From: Primula veris
Taxonomy: Eukaryota > Streptophyta > Magnoliopsida > Ericales > Primulaceae
Assembly (NCBI GenBank): GCA_963682055.1
Contig: OY821745.1
Span: 25,293,342-25,357,341 of the forward strand
Direction: 5' to 3'
Length of the DNA: 64,000 nt
In this document: piece after piece, positions 32,537-45,314 of the stretch
Numbering within the stretch: position 1 is the first letter of the stretch
How the letters are laid out: each line of letters starts with the position of its first letter
The notes under the pieces: model-generated
What the model saw: the letters and a program-made list of their open reading frames with translations, nothing else
Database searches by the model: none
What the model was told of the DNA's origin: nothing
Translations under genes and position numbers: made by a program

Positions 32537-35382
32537 CTGTATTAATGTTAATATATACTATATATATATATAAAGAGAGAGAGACATTTATGTGTTTTTT
32601 TGACTATTTTACACAAACTAGTGAAGGGTGGGTATCTATGCATTTGTGTTTTCCATCTTATTTTTATAATCAATTAGGATTAGTAATAAAGTGACCCGAT
32701 TGTGAAAAAACATATATCTCATGAAGTCACGAGTGACTAAATTTAGCAATTAGTTGGACGATGAAAGTTTTTAAATTTTTTCGGCTAGTGTACAAATTTC
32801 AATTAAATCGTAAATTATTTGCAATTAGGTTTAACTTAAATTATAAGCCAATGGAATCTTTAAAGACTGGTTTTTTGAAAAAAATATTACTACATGAGTG
32901 AATGAATTAATCAGTGAGTTATATAATGTACATTTTAATAGAAAATTATAAGCTAGTTTACAAAATGTTATTAAAGTTGGTTTTTTTTTACTTAGGTATA
33001 AACCAGTGGAAGCTCTGAAGACAGCCCTAGAAGGCTCACCTCCCAAAACAAGAGATGAAAGATGCAAGGTTACGTCTTTCCCTACTATTTATCTCTCTGG
33101 AATAGATTATGATTTTGGGGTTTTATTCGGAATTTATTAGGTTTTTTTTTACAGTTTGGAGCGTTAGCTTATCACACTTTTTAATTTTTTTACTTCCAGT
33201 CTTTAAGAAATTAGTATCCAAGCTAACATTTTTTATCCGCTTGGGGACTAAAATGAAAAGCGCAATTAACATTTAGCTAATCACTGTGTACTCTCCTAAC
33301 CTATGTTTTTTATTCCTATCGATAGAGAGAAATTTTTATTGTATACTAATAGATTTATTGTTGGGTTATGGCGCAAAAAAGAAAAGTCATGGTTTGGGTT
33401 ATAAAATTGTAATTAACCTGTGTTTGTTATATATAATTTTTATTACAGTCTGCGAATTGGATAGTGGTGCACAGAGCGTTAATGGCGATTAAAGATGTAG
33501 ATGGGATGTTCTCTTCTCTTGATCCTGAATACTATGACATTCTCATGAAGTAAGTTATCTCAATCTTGCTAATGAAATCATGATTTTATAAGATTTTCTA
33601 TACTATTTTATAGTATTGAGATATCAGTTGAAGAGGATGTGATTACTTAATTGTACTCACCTATTTGGACGATTATTAAAGATTGGCATCTTAGGGGTTG
33701 TTTCATTGCAGCTTTTAAGATCCATTAATTGTTTTTTTTTTTTTGCTAATAAGCCTTAATGTATTTAGTTGGGTTTGAAGTTAGGATTTTTGGTTTTCTT
33801 GACTGGAAATATACAGTTTTAAGAAGAATGAACTCATTCAGTCCCAAATCAGCCAGCTTTTTTTTTCTCTTTAAAAGCTCCTATATATTTGGAACATTTT
33901 AAATAGCAGTATATTGGAAAACACTCTATGAAGCTAAGTTTCTTAGTTTTGAACTTTAATTATACACATCAAATTCTTTTACATTTGGATGATTATTTTC
34001 AAATGTGCTTCCTTGCTTTATTATTTGAATATAGGTTTTAAATTATGATTCGTTTAGCTGTAATTTTTCATTCTCTTAGGAGTATGATTTATGAATATTA
34101 CGCGTTAGGCATCGATGCTCACGCTTTACACGTCAGTGGTTAGTTTTACACCTTGGATAATACGTGTTACCCCTTTCTGCCTACGCTCTAGCACAGCTAA
34201 AATGCTCTAGTTATGGTTTCACATTTTAAAAGTTGCTCTCGTATTTGAGTATTTTGGAACTTGAACCTTGTGTTTGCCTTCCCCAGAAAAAAGTATGTGG
34301 GAATAATATTCATTTCTCGTGAATGATCCAATACTTCCTTACGAGTAATGATACTCAAACCTTTTTTTTTCTTTTACGAACTTACATGTCAATCCTGCTA
34401 TTTTTGATATAACCAAATTGGTGACCCTTTCCTTTGTCATTAACCAATCCAGATTGACCTGTAAATTTACTTGTTGAGGTTTTGTAAGAGAAACTTTTAT
34501 GTCTATAATTTCTTCTTCGTGATATTCGATTGATATGGTTTATTAGTGAATTGGGCTTCCCTTCGGTTCTTCCCACCCGTATTGACTAATTGCTGTTAGT
34601 TCCATGTCTGTTTGTAAAATCATTCCATGTCTGATAGCAGTAATAAGTTGCTTCCATGAGTGGTCTATGATTTGAACTCCGGTTGATCTTTGTTGCTTTT
34701 TTCATACAATTGTTTCAACCTCTTAAGCCACCGGACCACAGTGGTGAGCTTTGGACCAAATCATGCTGATTAAATAAACTAAGTTGTTGGTGATGAGGAA
34801 GATAATTTTTTGTATGCATAAACATATTTTTCTTTTGGTACCATAAAACCTTTTCATATTTCTCTCCCCTCTTATGTAACAATAGATCATTACTGATTGT
34901 GCATGTTTTTGGGGAAAAAGTAGTGCACATAGCACGCTGTGTATTAAGTCCTCTATCCTTTTGCCTTAACTGACCACGTATATTGCTTTGCTTGCAGAAT
35001 GTAGATAGCTAAGTCGTAGAGGGCATCATATCCATCTTATTTTGAAAATACTTTTCTTTGAATATGGCAATTCCTAATCTTATGCTCATCTCATCATTCT
35101 TTGTTTAGTCGATGAACATGTTATTGTATCTGATGAATTGAGTCATTTGTCTAGTGGATGCATAACTTGTTAAAATAGCTTCAAATCTCATTATCGAAGG
35201 CTAAATTGTCTTGGGTAGCTTATGTCAAGTTTTTTGTGATTCTCAGGTATCTTTATAGAGGTTTGTCTACCGGAGATCGCCCCACTTGTGATCAATGCTT
35301 ACGTATACATGAGAAGCTGACGGAGAGAGCTGGATTAGGTTGCATTTTGCGCTCATTGTCTGATACTGTAAATACTGTATGA
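32046..35382 (+). CDS. ARPC5: Arp2/3 complex subunit 5 (ARPC5, p16; CROOKED homologue)
   Basis: Four exons join in phase: 32046-32134, 32996-33068, 33449-33549, 35247-35382. They encode 132 aa, the exact usual length in plants. Segments match the family along its whole length: MAGHEEADNAEAIITRIEHK, SRKIESLLKQ, ALKTALEGSPPKTRDERCK, SANWIVVHRALMAIKDVDGM, YDILMKYLYRGLSTGDRPTC and IHEKLTERAGLGCIL. ARPC5 is a small helical subunit that links ARPC1 and ARPC4 in the seven-member complex nucleating branched actin in the cytoplasm. Loss in Arabidopsis distorts trichomes and pavement cells. All introns are GT-AG; the last is 1.7 kb. The gene appears intact and functional. A Mutator-like foldback lies just upstream. 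Confidence 0.97.
32491..32535. repeat. (AT)n microsatellite in ARPC5 intron 1
   Basis: About 22 AT units, followed by a second TA run and GAGAGA at 32555-32583. Confidence 0.95.
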
Positions 35383-36030
35383 TTATGCTTATTATTCGAC
35401 AAAGAAAACTTGTTTGCAAATCCAACTTCCCACTAGTTTCCGTTGTAGTGTATTATAATCATCTCTTTTATAGTAATGGGCATTTTTACATTGTATTTGA
35501 CGGGAGTGGGTAGCAGCTGTTCGGAGGCTACATCAGCCACTGTGGTAGCCTACCCGGGTTCCTCAATAAATATCTTCGGCTTAAAGAAAATATATTATTT
35601 TGGAATCATTTGTTGCCACCTTTTAACTTTAATGCGGAGTATATTTTGACCACTGGATTCAAAATGGATGGCTGAGATCACTACAGCAGTAGCTGCTAAA
35701 AAAATTCCTTTGGTACCCTTTTCCCTTTCTGGGCATATCTGGGTGCCGATTTACATGTAGCTTATTCGAGTCTTAGAAGAGTCATTTTATACAGCTCAAC
35801 ACTTGCCATTTCTCGGTCCCAAAAAAAGCCATATGGCTTTTAAAATGGTTAGCCAAATAAGGGTTTGTTTGGTTGCTGCTATTAAGCAAGGACGGTGGAA
35901 CAGTTTAGGTTCAGAAGAACGCTAGGTCCATCCATGATCCAAGTTGAAGCATGTAGATATTCGACTAAAACTCCAAAACATTCCCAGGTTATTAGTTGGC
36001 CTACCAAATTAAGTCTGAATGAACTAGAAA
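35383..36030. other. Region downstream of ARPC5
   Basis: It holds the presumed 3' UTR. No additional gene is supported; the ORF at 35895-36131 runs into the MITE at 36039 and has no family likeness. Confidence 0.5.
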
Positions 36031-36038
36031 GGTTCAGT

Positions 36039-36209
36039 CAGGGGAGGAGCTATGCCGGGGCTGGCGGGGGCTATAGCCTCCACCCCCCATATTTTCGGAA
36101 AATAATTTTTTACAGTGTAATTTTTTTTTAACGAAAATAGTGAGTAAGCCCCCACTATTAATTTTTTTAAATCCAGCCTCGCGATATATTGATTCTGGAT
36201 CCCCCACTG
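36039..36209. mobile_element. hAT-type MITE, 171 bp
   Basis: The ends are CAGGGGAGGAGC and, inverted, CAGTGGGGGATCC. The flanking 8-bp duplication GGTTCAGT/GGTTCAGC (36031-36038, 36210-36217) has one mismatch. GC-rich ends and AT-rich middle are typical. No coding capacity. Confidence 0.8.
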
Positions 36210-36535
36210 GGTTCAGCCAAACAAGTCTCTAATAAGGAAATTGCAAAACAAATCATCGCCTTTTTTTATGTAAAGGCGAACTAATCATTACTCCAAAAGT
36301 TATATGGATAAATCTTTATCATGAAAACAAGTTTAAATTTTAGGTTTAAATACTCAAAGGCCCTGCATTGCAGGGTAGACAGCAATTTTTGCTCGACCAA
36401 ACCATAAAAACATGTCTACTTTACTATATATAGTTCTCATTCACTCGTTCCTCACCAAAACTATAACCACTCTTTCCAATCTTTGCAATTACATTTCCGT
36501 CCTTGCACCAATTACACACAAGGACAGCAAGTCTC

Positions 36536-39500
36536 CTATAGGCGGTTGAGCCAACTAACAGTTGTCGTTTTCTGTCCCGATGCAATGGGTGAAGATTTTG
36601 GGACGTTATCCACACGCTTGCATTGAGGGCACATGGTGAGTGTGGTGGGTGGGTTTGTGTTTGCATAATGTTTCAGAGCTCTGAGTTCAGCGACTTCTTT
36701 ATGTAGCTGACGATTCTCCTCAGCCAGATCTTCACATCGCCTTTTCAAGTACGCACAATCCACCTCCGTCTTCTTGAACTTTGTCCTGAAATCATGAAAC
36801 AAACTTGATTATATTTTCAGTCAGCATTGTAAAATATAGGTAAAATTAATGCTGATTTAATTTTATGATAGTATGTTATTCGTGTCCTGACCTCACGGTT
36901 TTAATATGTATGTGAAAATTTATATTTTTGAAACATATCACTTTTTGGGAATGTAGAATTAAATTATTTTCCAATGGACTACTTGTGGTAAAAGCAAACA
37001 GAAGTTATTATGCCCAGATTCAAACAAGAAGGTAACAAAAGGTGTTAAGCTTTCAGAATCCATGGTATCACAAAATTTTGAATAACTTGTAAATGTGTGC
37101 CAAGTTACAAATAGAGTTACAGTAGCTTTTTATTTGGTACAACATAGAGACATAGAGTTACAAAGAGCTAGTTTCATGCTAAAATCGCATCCCATCAAAA
37201 CTGTTACTTTGTTTTCAACACTAACGTAGTTCAAATTGGACAGAGAAGAATCATCGTTAAATGTCTTTTCAATTAATTGTGGCTAATTTTAGTTAGTCTT
37301 TTACCTACATAGATATACACATATACTGCTAGTTCAACACTTCAACCAGTGCCAATTCGATGATTTTTTTTAAATCAATATTATGATCAAATATTATAAA
37401 GGCGTCATGATCACACTAACCTGGCCCTTCGGTTTTGAAACCAGACTTCCACTTGTCTAGTCTGCAGTTGCAGCTGCATCGCCAACTCCACCTTTTGACT
37501 CTGGTAACACCAAAAACACAAATTGCATAAACGAAAACAAAAAACTATCGCTAGAGCAATTCTTTGAGATCACATCTTTACCAATGTGCCCTATTTAATT
37601 AATTATAGTTGTTTAAATTTGTAGTTATCATTGCACAGTGATAATATGGGCGTAATAGTATCTTAAGCAATTTAATGGGGTTTATTCACTTTTTGTACAT
37701 TTGTTTCTTCATTTTAACTGGTTTTGTAACTCGCTTTCTTCATTTTAACCGGGTTTGTATCTTGGTTTCTTACTTTTTCTTTTTTTAACATTGGTTTCTA
37801 ATTTTTTTTCCATCTTGTACCTTTGTTTCTTAATTTTTCTTTTTCTATCTTGGTTTTTTCTTAGTTTTTTTTTTGGTACCCGAGTTTTGGCGGTTGAAAA
37901 TGGACCACAAAAGAAAAAAGAAGTATAAACCATGTTACAAAAAGAAAAACTAAGAAACGAATGTATAAGAAGGAAAAGAAAGTAGAATTCATGGTAAAAA
38001 AAGAAATTTTAAGAAATAAAGGTATAAAATGATTTTTTTAAAAATAAATAAAGATACAAAAAGACATAAAACCCCAATTCAAGGCATTTCAAAGATAACA
38101 GCCTAAAACTTGGGACAAATAAAAAAAAAACTAATAAAATAAGCGTATCGTTGATTACACAAGAAGTACTGTACTACCTAGAGTCTTGTCTGACAGGTAA
38201 CGGTTGAATGTCATAATTAAAATATTTCACAAAAACAAATTACACATGAATGACAAAAAATTATAGGAAGGCCACTGACCTGGTTGAGAGTCTGTCGGTG
38301 CCTAAACGTCTCTTCAAGAGTTTCAGCTTGTTCTTTGGTTAACTTCAGCTTCTTCCTCGACGACGAGTCATCCTCGCCTCCACCCTCTGAGCTTGTTGAC
38401 TGTCGTTCTGACCTAATTTCATCCTTTTCGCTTCTTTTCAGACTTGTGCTCAATATGGTGTTGTCATGGGACAAAGACCCTAAAGACAACGGTGGCGGCT
38501 CTGTAGCTACCACGGCTAGCTTCATGCTTGTATCGACTCGAGAACTATTATGCTCTGATGCTATTTTTCATAACACAAGTATTTAAACAAAAACATTAAT
38601 TATCTAATATAAATAATAATATTTTTTTAGCATATTCTCTCCGACATATGATAATAGTTACTCCATACCAAAGTAATAGTTCTATTTTGATTAATTTTAA
38701 AGATTATTTTTTTTCTTTTAAACCCTCTTTAATTTTGTTTGCTTTTTAGAAAATAATTACATTATAATAGTCCATATAGCTCATACCATCATTGTATATA
38801 TAAGTGGAAGAATCAAAATTTTAAAATATATTTTTTAATCTTCTTAAACCAAGTGAAATACATAAGTCGGTCACTAAGAGACGAAGAGAGTTATATATAC
38901 CCGTCCAAGTTTTCTTTTTGACACAAACATGTTCACAAGTAATCCTTCTTATGGTTCTTCATTATAACGCGACAATCTTTTTTCTTTTTGTGTGCAAATG
39001 ATAAATAGGCATCATAAAAAAACATTAATTTTGACATCAACGTCTCAATCATTTATCTGAAGGGTTGAAATTAAAAGCTTTTTAATTAATAAATTCCACG
39101 CAACCTACAATTTTAACAATTTTTATACCAAAGAATCATAAATTGAATAAACAATTTCTTTACCAGGGATGTATCATTTTGAACTCGGACTTGACTGGTT
39201 TTGATATATCAATGGGTCACTTTCCATCTCAGAATGAAACTGGGGGTGCTTATTCATCCAATTTTAATCATTTAAGTTTATTAATTTGATGAAAGATGTT
39301 GATTATTTTGAATTCTAGTTATTTAATATGTGAATTTTTAAAAGTTGTAAGTTGCTATTGTTAACCGATTATAGATTGGCATAGTAAACATGAATTGATG
39401 TTTATGTATATCATCTATTTATTATTATAAGAAAACCCAAAAGTTGGGTGAGGGTGCTAAAAATATTTTTTTATGAATAAAAAATTCTACTATTTTTACT

Positions 39501-42038
39501 ACTTATTATCATATTGCTCTAATTTAATCACATTCTTCTCCCTTTTCAAACATCTATCTATCTATCTATATATATATATATATATAGTATTATAATAAGG
39601 TAACTCAAAAAAAGTTAATTATTTTTTTAGGCTACCAAAATCACCACCTTTTTTTTGAAAAGAACCCTCATTTTTTTGCTAATTACATAATATATGTCAT
39701 ATGCCCATAATTAAAAATAAACTTCCACTTAAAACACAGTTAAAAACTAACTATTAACTGCTCCAGGTTTAAAATTTTAACCTATATCTCTCTTTTCTCT
39801 CCCTTTCTTTAGAATTGGCGATCCATTTTCTTTGATCTCTGTTTAAGGTATCATTATCAAAATTACATATATATTACAAAAACGCATTACACCATGTAAT
39901 GCGTGAGCATTGTATACTAGTATATATATACATATATTTACTACACAGGCAAATTAAAGTCCAGTTTTAGATTATAAGCCTCTTGTGTTGCACACTGCAA
40001 AAAAATACTCAAATACCGACGGGATTAGTGACGGTATTTTTTGTTACGAGCTTATTAGCGACGGTTTTTGTGACGGTTTTGTGACAGTTTAGTCAATTTG
40101 CGACAGATTTGTGACAACTTTTTAAATTAGCGACAGACTTGTGACAGTTTTTGACTCTCACTAAATCAAACATTATTTTGTAGTGGCAGCTTGTAAACCA
40201 AGTTGGACCTTTTTGAGTTTTAGACAAAACTCCAGTTTCAAGCTTCTAGATCTTTTAGGAAATAAAACCAGAACGTCTTAAAATAAGTTGTTATTTGTTA
40301 ACCAAATCTAGAATCTAAGCGAAAACAAACTGATGTTAATTAAAATATCTAACAAAGCTTATATTTAGTTATTTTAACATGACTCGTGCGAAATAAATAA
40401 TAGTAAACTACTAAACCTACGTACAACTCACACTGGTGATGTTAATTATACATATATAGTTAAAAAATTAGTAATATACACAACTAAAAAAATATTACCT
40501 ACACTGTACCCCAGCGAAATAAATACTAGTAAACTACTAAACCTACAACTAACACAGATAATGTTAAACATATGCGCTAATTTTCCTTTAAAACCCTAAA
40601 AACAATCTCTTAATACATTATGAGCTAGTAAAAATCAAAATAATTGGTTTTCTTTGAAGTATACCATATGTTAATTGTGTCAAAAGAGACTGAGACAAAA
40701 TGTAGACTGTCCTCATATATATTATGTTGGAATGAGATGGTGTCTCGTGTTTTTATTATATTTTGGTCCTTCCCTTTAATATTTTTTTTAAAATAAATAT
40801 ATTTTGGTGCTTATATTTGCAATATTTAGAATTGTCACTAAATAATCAGTCTCCAAATCACTAGTTTTTTGTATCGACTGTCTCAAAGCGTGGCATATAT
40901 ATATATAGATCCACTAAATAATGTATTATGCAAAACAGGTACGGCCGTAACCGTCAATATTAAAGTCGTAAATCATGTACTAAACGAATTAAATCACATC
41001 GATCCAATAAACTTTTTTTTTGATATTGTGATTTCATGAACCGGTAATTAATGTGATAGATCTCTTTCGCAAGCATATACTCATACGATAAACAAAACAG
41101 GTACGACCATAATAAGTCAATATTAATGTCGCAAATTATTTACTAAACGAATTAAATCACATTGATGTAATAAACTTTTTTGACTATTGTGATTGCATGA
41201 GCCGGTAATTAATGATACTGATACGATATACACGTTTCCATTTCATATTAGTTGTCCACATGCATTTTGGGATGAATAATTTCCATGAATAAATTTCCGA
41301 AATGATAAATTTGAAAATTTTCAATTTATCAAATAAAATTGACTAAACGAAAGTTAAATTTGACTAATTTTCTTTCTCAAATTAATAATATTTCATTTTA
41401 GCATTTTAGGTACTAATTATCTATATCTCAAAATGCACGTATTTTCAAGATGAACAAGTAAATTGAAACCAAGTGAGTATATCGAAGATTGTCTGTAAAG
41501 AGTGTGCGTGACAGTTGACAACTATTCTCGCGGAGAAATAATAATAAAATATAGAATCATGAAATTACTCGGTCTGCAAGAGCCACCTATAAATCTACCT
41601 TGGACTCAAGGTTTCCGGTAACGCGTTGTTTGTTTATATAATACTGACAATTGAGACCCTGAATTGCTTGAACATATAAAATATAACCTAAATATTTTTC
41701 TTAATCTCTTTTAATCCATTTATCTTTTATACTCATAGCTGAAATTTGTTCCTAATAACAAGATATTTATAGTGTTTTAGACAAGTTTGCAAGAAAATAT
41801 AATCACATCCAGATACCAAGTGCATGTACATCAAAACATATATAACAAATATATATATATACACACACACACACATGCAGATCATAATTAAGGACTTTAC
41901 CAGATGAAGATTGAAAAGCAATGTCATTGAGGGAGAGCTTTGGTTGAGGTGATTTTTGTGAAGAGCACTTTAATTCCAAGGTCAAGTTTAGCCCCATATC
42001 ATTATCATCACCATCCACATTTCTAACTCTGAAATTCA

Positions 42039-42039
<1 letters not shown>
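36536..42039 (-). CDS. Class II homeodomain-leucine zipper transcription factor
   Basis: Four exons join in phase: 42039-41901, 38560-38280, 37500-37421, 36785-36536. They encode 249 aa. LNLTLEL at residues 17-23 is an EAR repression motif. The homeodomain spans about 113-168, starting RKKLKLTKEQAETLEETF and ending with recognition helix RQVEVWFQNRRAR. The leucine zipper follows immediately (YLKRRCEDLAEENRQLHKEV). Then comes the class II signature TLTMCPQCKRV at 215-225, where CPSCE is usual. Class II HD-Zip proteins are nuclear repressors binding AATNATT-type sites and act in shade avoidance and organ polarity. The 5' leader has an AG/TA microsatellite. Intron 1 is 3.3 kb and holds a MITE and a 162-bp duplication. 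Exact paralogue (HAT/ATHB) cannot be told. Start at 42039 was chosen because it precedes the EAR motif and the phase fits. Confidence 0.93.
37690..38080. repeat. Pyrimidine/purine mirror-like foldback in HD-Zip intron 2
   Basis: About 37690-37880 is T-rich on the plus strand with recurring TTTGTTTCTTAATTTTTCTT and CATTTTAAC. About 37910-38080 is A-rich with AAAAAGAAAAACTAAGAAACG. The two halves pair as a rough inverted repeat. Confidence 0.6.
39993..40185. mobile_element. CACTA-type MITE, copy 2, in HD-Zip intron 1
   Basis: 193 bp, left end CACTGCAAAAAAATAC, right end inverted CACTACAAAATAATG, with 3-bp duplication GCA (39990-39992, 40186-40188). The interior matches copy 1 (25279-25483) in opposite orientation, for example GTTACGAGCTTATTAGCGAC. 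Ends are better kept than in copy 1, so it is probably younger. Confidence 0.88.
40931..41214. repeat. Direct duplication, period 162 bp, in HD-Zip intron 1
   Basis: CAAAACAGGTACGGCCGTAA at 40931 recurs as CAAAACAGGTACGACCATAA at 41093. Both copies end with GCCGGTAATTAATG or a near match (41040-41053 and 41201-41214). Confidence 0.85.

Positions 42040-42101
<62 letters not shown>
42040..42101. repeat. (CT)n(TA)n microsatellite in HD-Zip leader
   Basis: TCTCTC from about 42039 passes into TATATA to 42099. It lies immediately upstream of the ATG of the minus-strand HD-Zip gene, so the mRNA leader would carry (GA)n if transcribed through it. Confidence 0.9.
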
Positions 42102-42103
<2 letters not shown>

Positions 42104-45100
42104 TTATTTATTTTATTTTTTTGGAATATTACAAAGCTATGTACAAGACACACAAAGTTATAAAAAAACGGATGAACTAGGCAGTTATATATATAGATAG
42201 AGAGGGTGAGAGAGACATGACAGGTTTCATAATCAATTAATCATAATTTGTGTTTGTGTCAGAGGGATACTCTATTGGCTCATCATATGATCATAGTGTA
42301 GATTGGCCTTTGGTTTTTCTATACTATGTATTTAATGTTTCATTATTTAATTTGCTTGGTTTTGCATGGGCAAAGTTTTGGTCTTAGTCTTTTATTGTAA
42401 TAACTAATAATAACTCAATAAATTTTGAACAATGCTTACTTGTCAAAATTATAACTGTCCCATTTATAGTTTGCAAATTGCTTTAATTAAGAATAAAAAG
42501 GGTTGAAAAAGTATTAAATTGGGTCAATTGTTTGATGAGTTTTTGTGGAGACCCCCACAGTTTCTCTTTTATTATTTTAAATCAGTGGCTAGACGAAATT
42601 TTTTTCGTAACTTGTTGTCCATACAAAACGCAACTTTTTTGACACATATTCTTAACATGTTTCAGAACAAAGCGTACAAAACACGATTTTAAAATATCAA
42701 GTACAAATATGTTTGTAAACGGTATTCTAAACATGTTTGGCTACATGATTCCGGAAGTCTCGCACGTTGTTCGTAGAAAAATCCGACTTTAAACATGATT
42801 TTGAGCATGTTTTATGGCATCGCATTCGATAGATGTTGCTAATCCTGTCATGATTGAGAGTAGATATTAAAATAAACTATAAAAATTACAATTGTATAGT
42901 AAAAAATATTAGGCGAAACAACATTGTTTTTTGTCGATGTGTATATATTTTCTTACCAAGTTGCGTGAATATTAGAGTGATTAATCATTTTTAACTACTT
43001 CCATAAAAAAATGTTTATGTTCATACGTATTTAGTTTGTAATTACATATACTTTTCTACTAATTATTTTAGACAGTCTAGAAAAGAAACTCCATTATTTA
43101 ATTATATAACTTGTGATGATTAAGTCTTTTGTAACATTGTCAATTAGTTTGTAACAGTAAGATAACCATAAATAACATGTTCAACATTAATTCATAATCT
43201 CTCTTAGAAAGATTAATTGATGAAATCCTGAAATAAATGCAAGCATGGGATTTCAAAAATTTGAGTCAATCTACTTAGTGACTATCATTAAAAAGGGGCT
43301 TTTGTAACAATTGACCATTGACTGTATATAATGCACTTTCCTCGTGAAGCATATAAGACAAAAACCCCACGCGCTAAACACTCACCTGACCCTCACGTTC
43401 AACAAAGATTTGCTCTAAGTGACTTTACACTTCAACCCTTGTATATACAAAACTTACAATATTTACCCATGAAGTTCTTATAAGCAACACTTGAAAGTGA
43501 ACCCTTGTATATACAAAACTTACAATATTCACCCATGAAGTTCTTATAAGCAACACTTGAAAGTGAAGGCATCTTTTCTTGCCTCTTTAAGCCCAACTTA
43601 TCGGATTTCCTAAATACTTATATCGATGTCGCATCTAAGTGATTCAAAGTCCGACCTAGAAAATTTTGGTTTTTCATAATTCAAGTCAAATCATGGAACA
43701 TATATATTTGATTTGTCAAGCATACTTGTGGGCATTTTTTTGCAAAATGGGGTATAACTAGGGCTTCAAGTGAATTGAATAAATCGTAAAAAATTCTAGC
43801 TGAATTGAATAAATCGTAAAAAATTCTAGCGGTATACTTTAATCGTTCGGTTCAGGATTATTTACTTTCGAGTTTTAAGTAAACCAAAGATGAATATATG
43901 TACATATTGATCTACACTCTTCTAGTAATTATACAACGTTAAAAATTATATATTATCTTTATGTGTCTAAACACCAAAACACCCAGCCAATTCTACCACA
44001 AATAGTGGTTAATTGTATGTGGATTGTTAAATGAGGTCATGGGGCAGGTTTTTCTCTGATGCCTTGATTATTGATTATTGATTATTGATTATTGATTATT
44101 GATTATTGATTATAGAGGAGAATATGACAAATTTAGTTTTAAAATAATTTTTGGTTTTAGTAGAAGATTTATGACTTATTTGACCGTCTCAACTGAAACT
44201 TTTTTCGTAACGGTGTTAATAATACAGAAAAATGATCGTTTTAACATAATTAGACTAATTTTTACTCCACTTTGAATTTTACGAAATTATAAATTAAATT
44301 ATTTTGTCTAGTAGATTACTAAAGTAGCCCTCTTTCTAACCATTGAATATCTAAATATTACTCAATTGACACACCCTTCTTCAAATATGACAATAATTCT
44401 CCTTGAATAAAATAACACTAGCGGAAGCTGCTCACACGATGCGTGTGCGATGAATGACTCATCTATGATGTAATATATTAACAAAATAATATAAATTCTT
44501 ACTAACAAATCTAACCAAGATTATTTACTGTAAAAGAAAATCAGTATTTTGTAATTGTAATACCTGTTTAACCGTTTGCAGAGAGAAATAGTGAATAAAA
44601 AATAGAAGGTAGTTTTTTTTTTTTTTAAATATGGGTGTAGTGGGGAGTATTTGATGGCAACTGGTGCATTTGGGGATATTTTAAGTAAGTTTTTTCTTTG
44701 ATACTTTTTAAATTTAATGTTTTAAATCAGATAGAATAAGGATGGGCAGAATTGTAATAAGTTAAAAAAGTAAAGGTTATTTAGCAAATAATTTTGCTGG
44801 CTTTATAAGCCCTTTAGACATAAGCTATTAGTATAGATAATTACCTATTACACATTTATTCTTCAAACTTGTATTCCTTATTCTCGTTTAGTAATTTTAT
44901 TTAGATCTATTGCTTTTACTATTTAGAAATTGTAGATATAACCTACCATTGGACCTAATTAGCATATTATAAGTCCCTTAAAGGTTTAAATATTGGCATA
45001 TATTCCTATAGATATTTTGGCATTTTCGTCGAATTCCTTCCATCTCAATTACTCTCGAATATACCGAGACATGTTTGTTTATCGTTCGTTTTAGTAGATC

Positions 45101-45309
45101 AATTGTTCAATATAGATATATATATATGTCTAATTAAGGTCAAAAATTAAGTTGTAGGTGATGTGCGTGTGAGAATTTTGTACCCAATCGAACGGAAAAT
45201 AAGCCCTCTATTAGGAGTATTTGCGGATAAATTTTCAAATTTTTTTTTGTTTTCTTATATGAAAAAACAAATAACGGACGTTTTGATATAACTCCAATAT
45301 ATAACCGCA
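42102..45309. other. Intergenic with three tandem repeats
   Basis: Exact or near-exact tandem duplications occur: a 66-bp unit at 43435-43566 (one or two differences), an exact 30-bp unit at 43771-43830, and about seven copies of the heptamer ATTGATT at 44064-44113. No gene or exon is supported elsewhere. It includes the HD-Zip promoter on its left side. Confidence 0.7.
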
Positions 45310-45314
45310 TAAAT

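Noticed and set aside
38284..38586. Plus-strand 100-aa serine-rich ORF
   Set aside because: Shadow of HD-Zip exon 2 on the minus strand.
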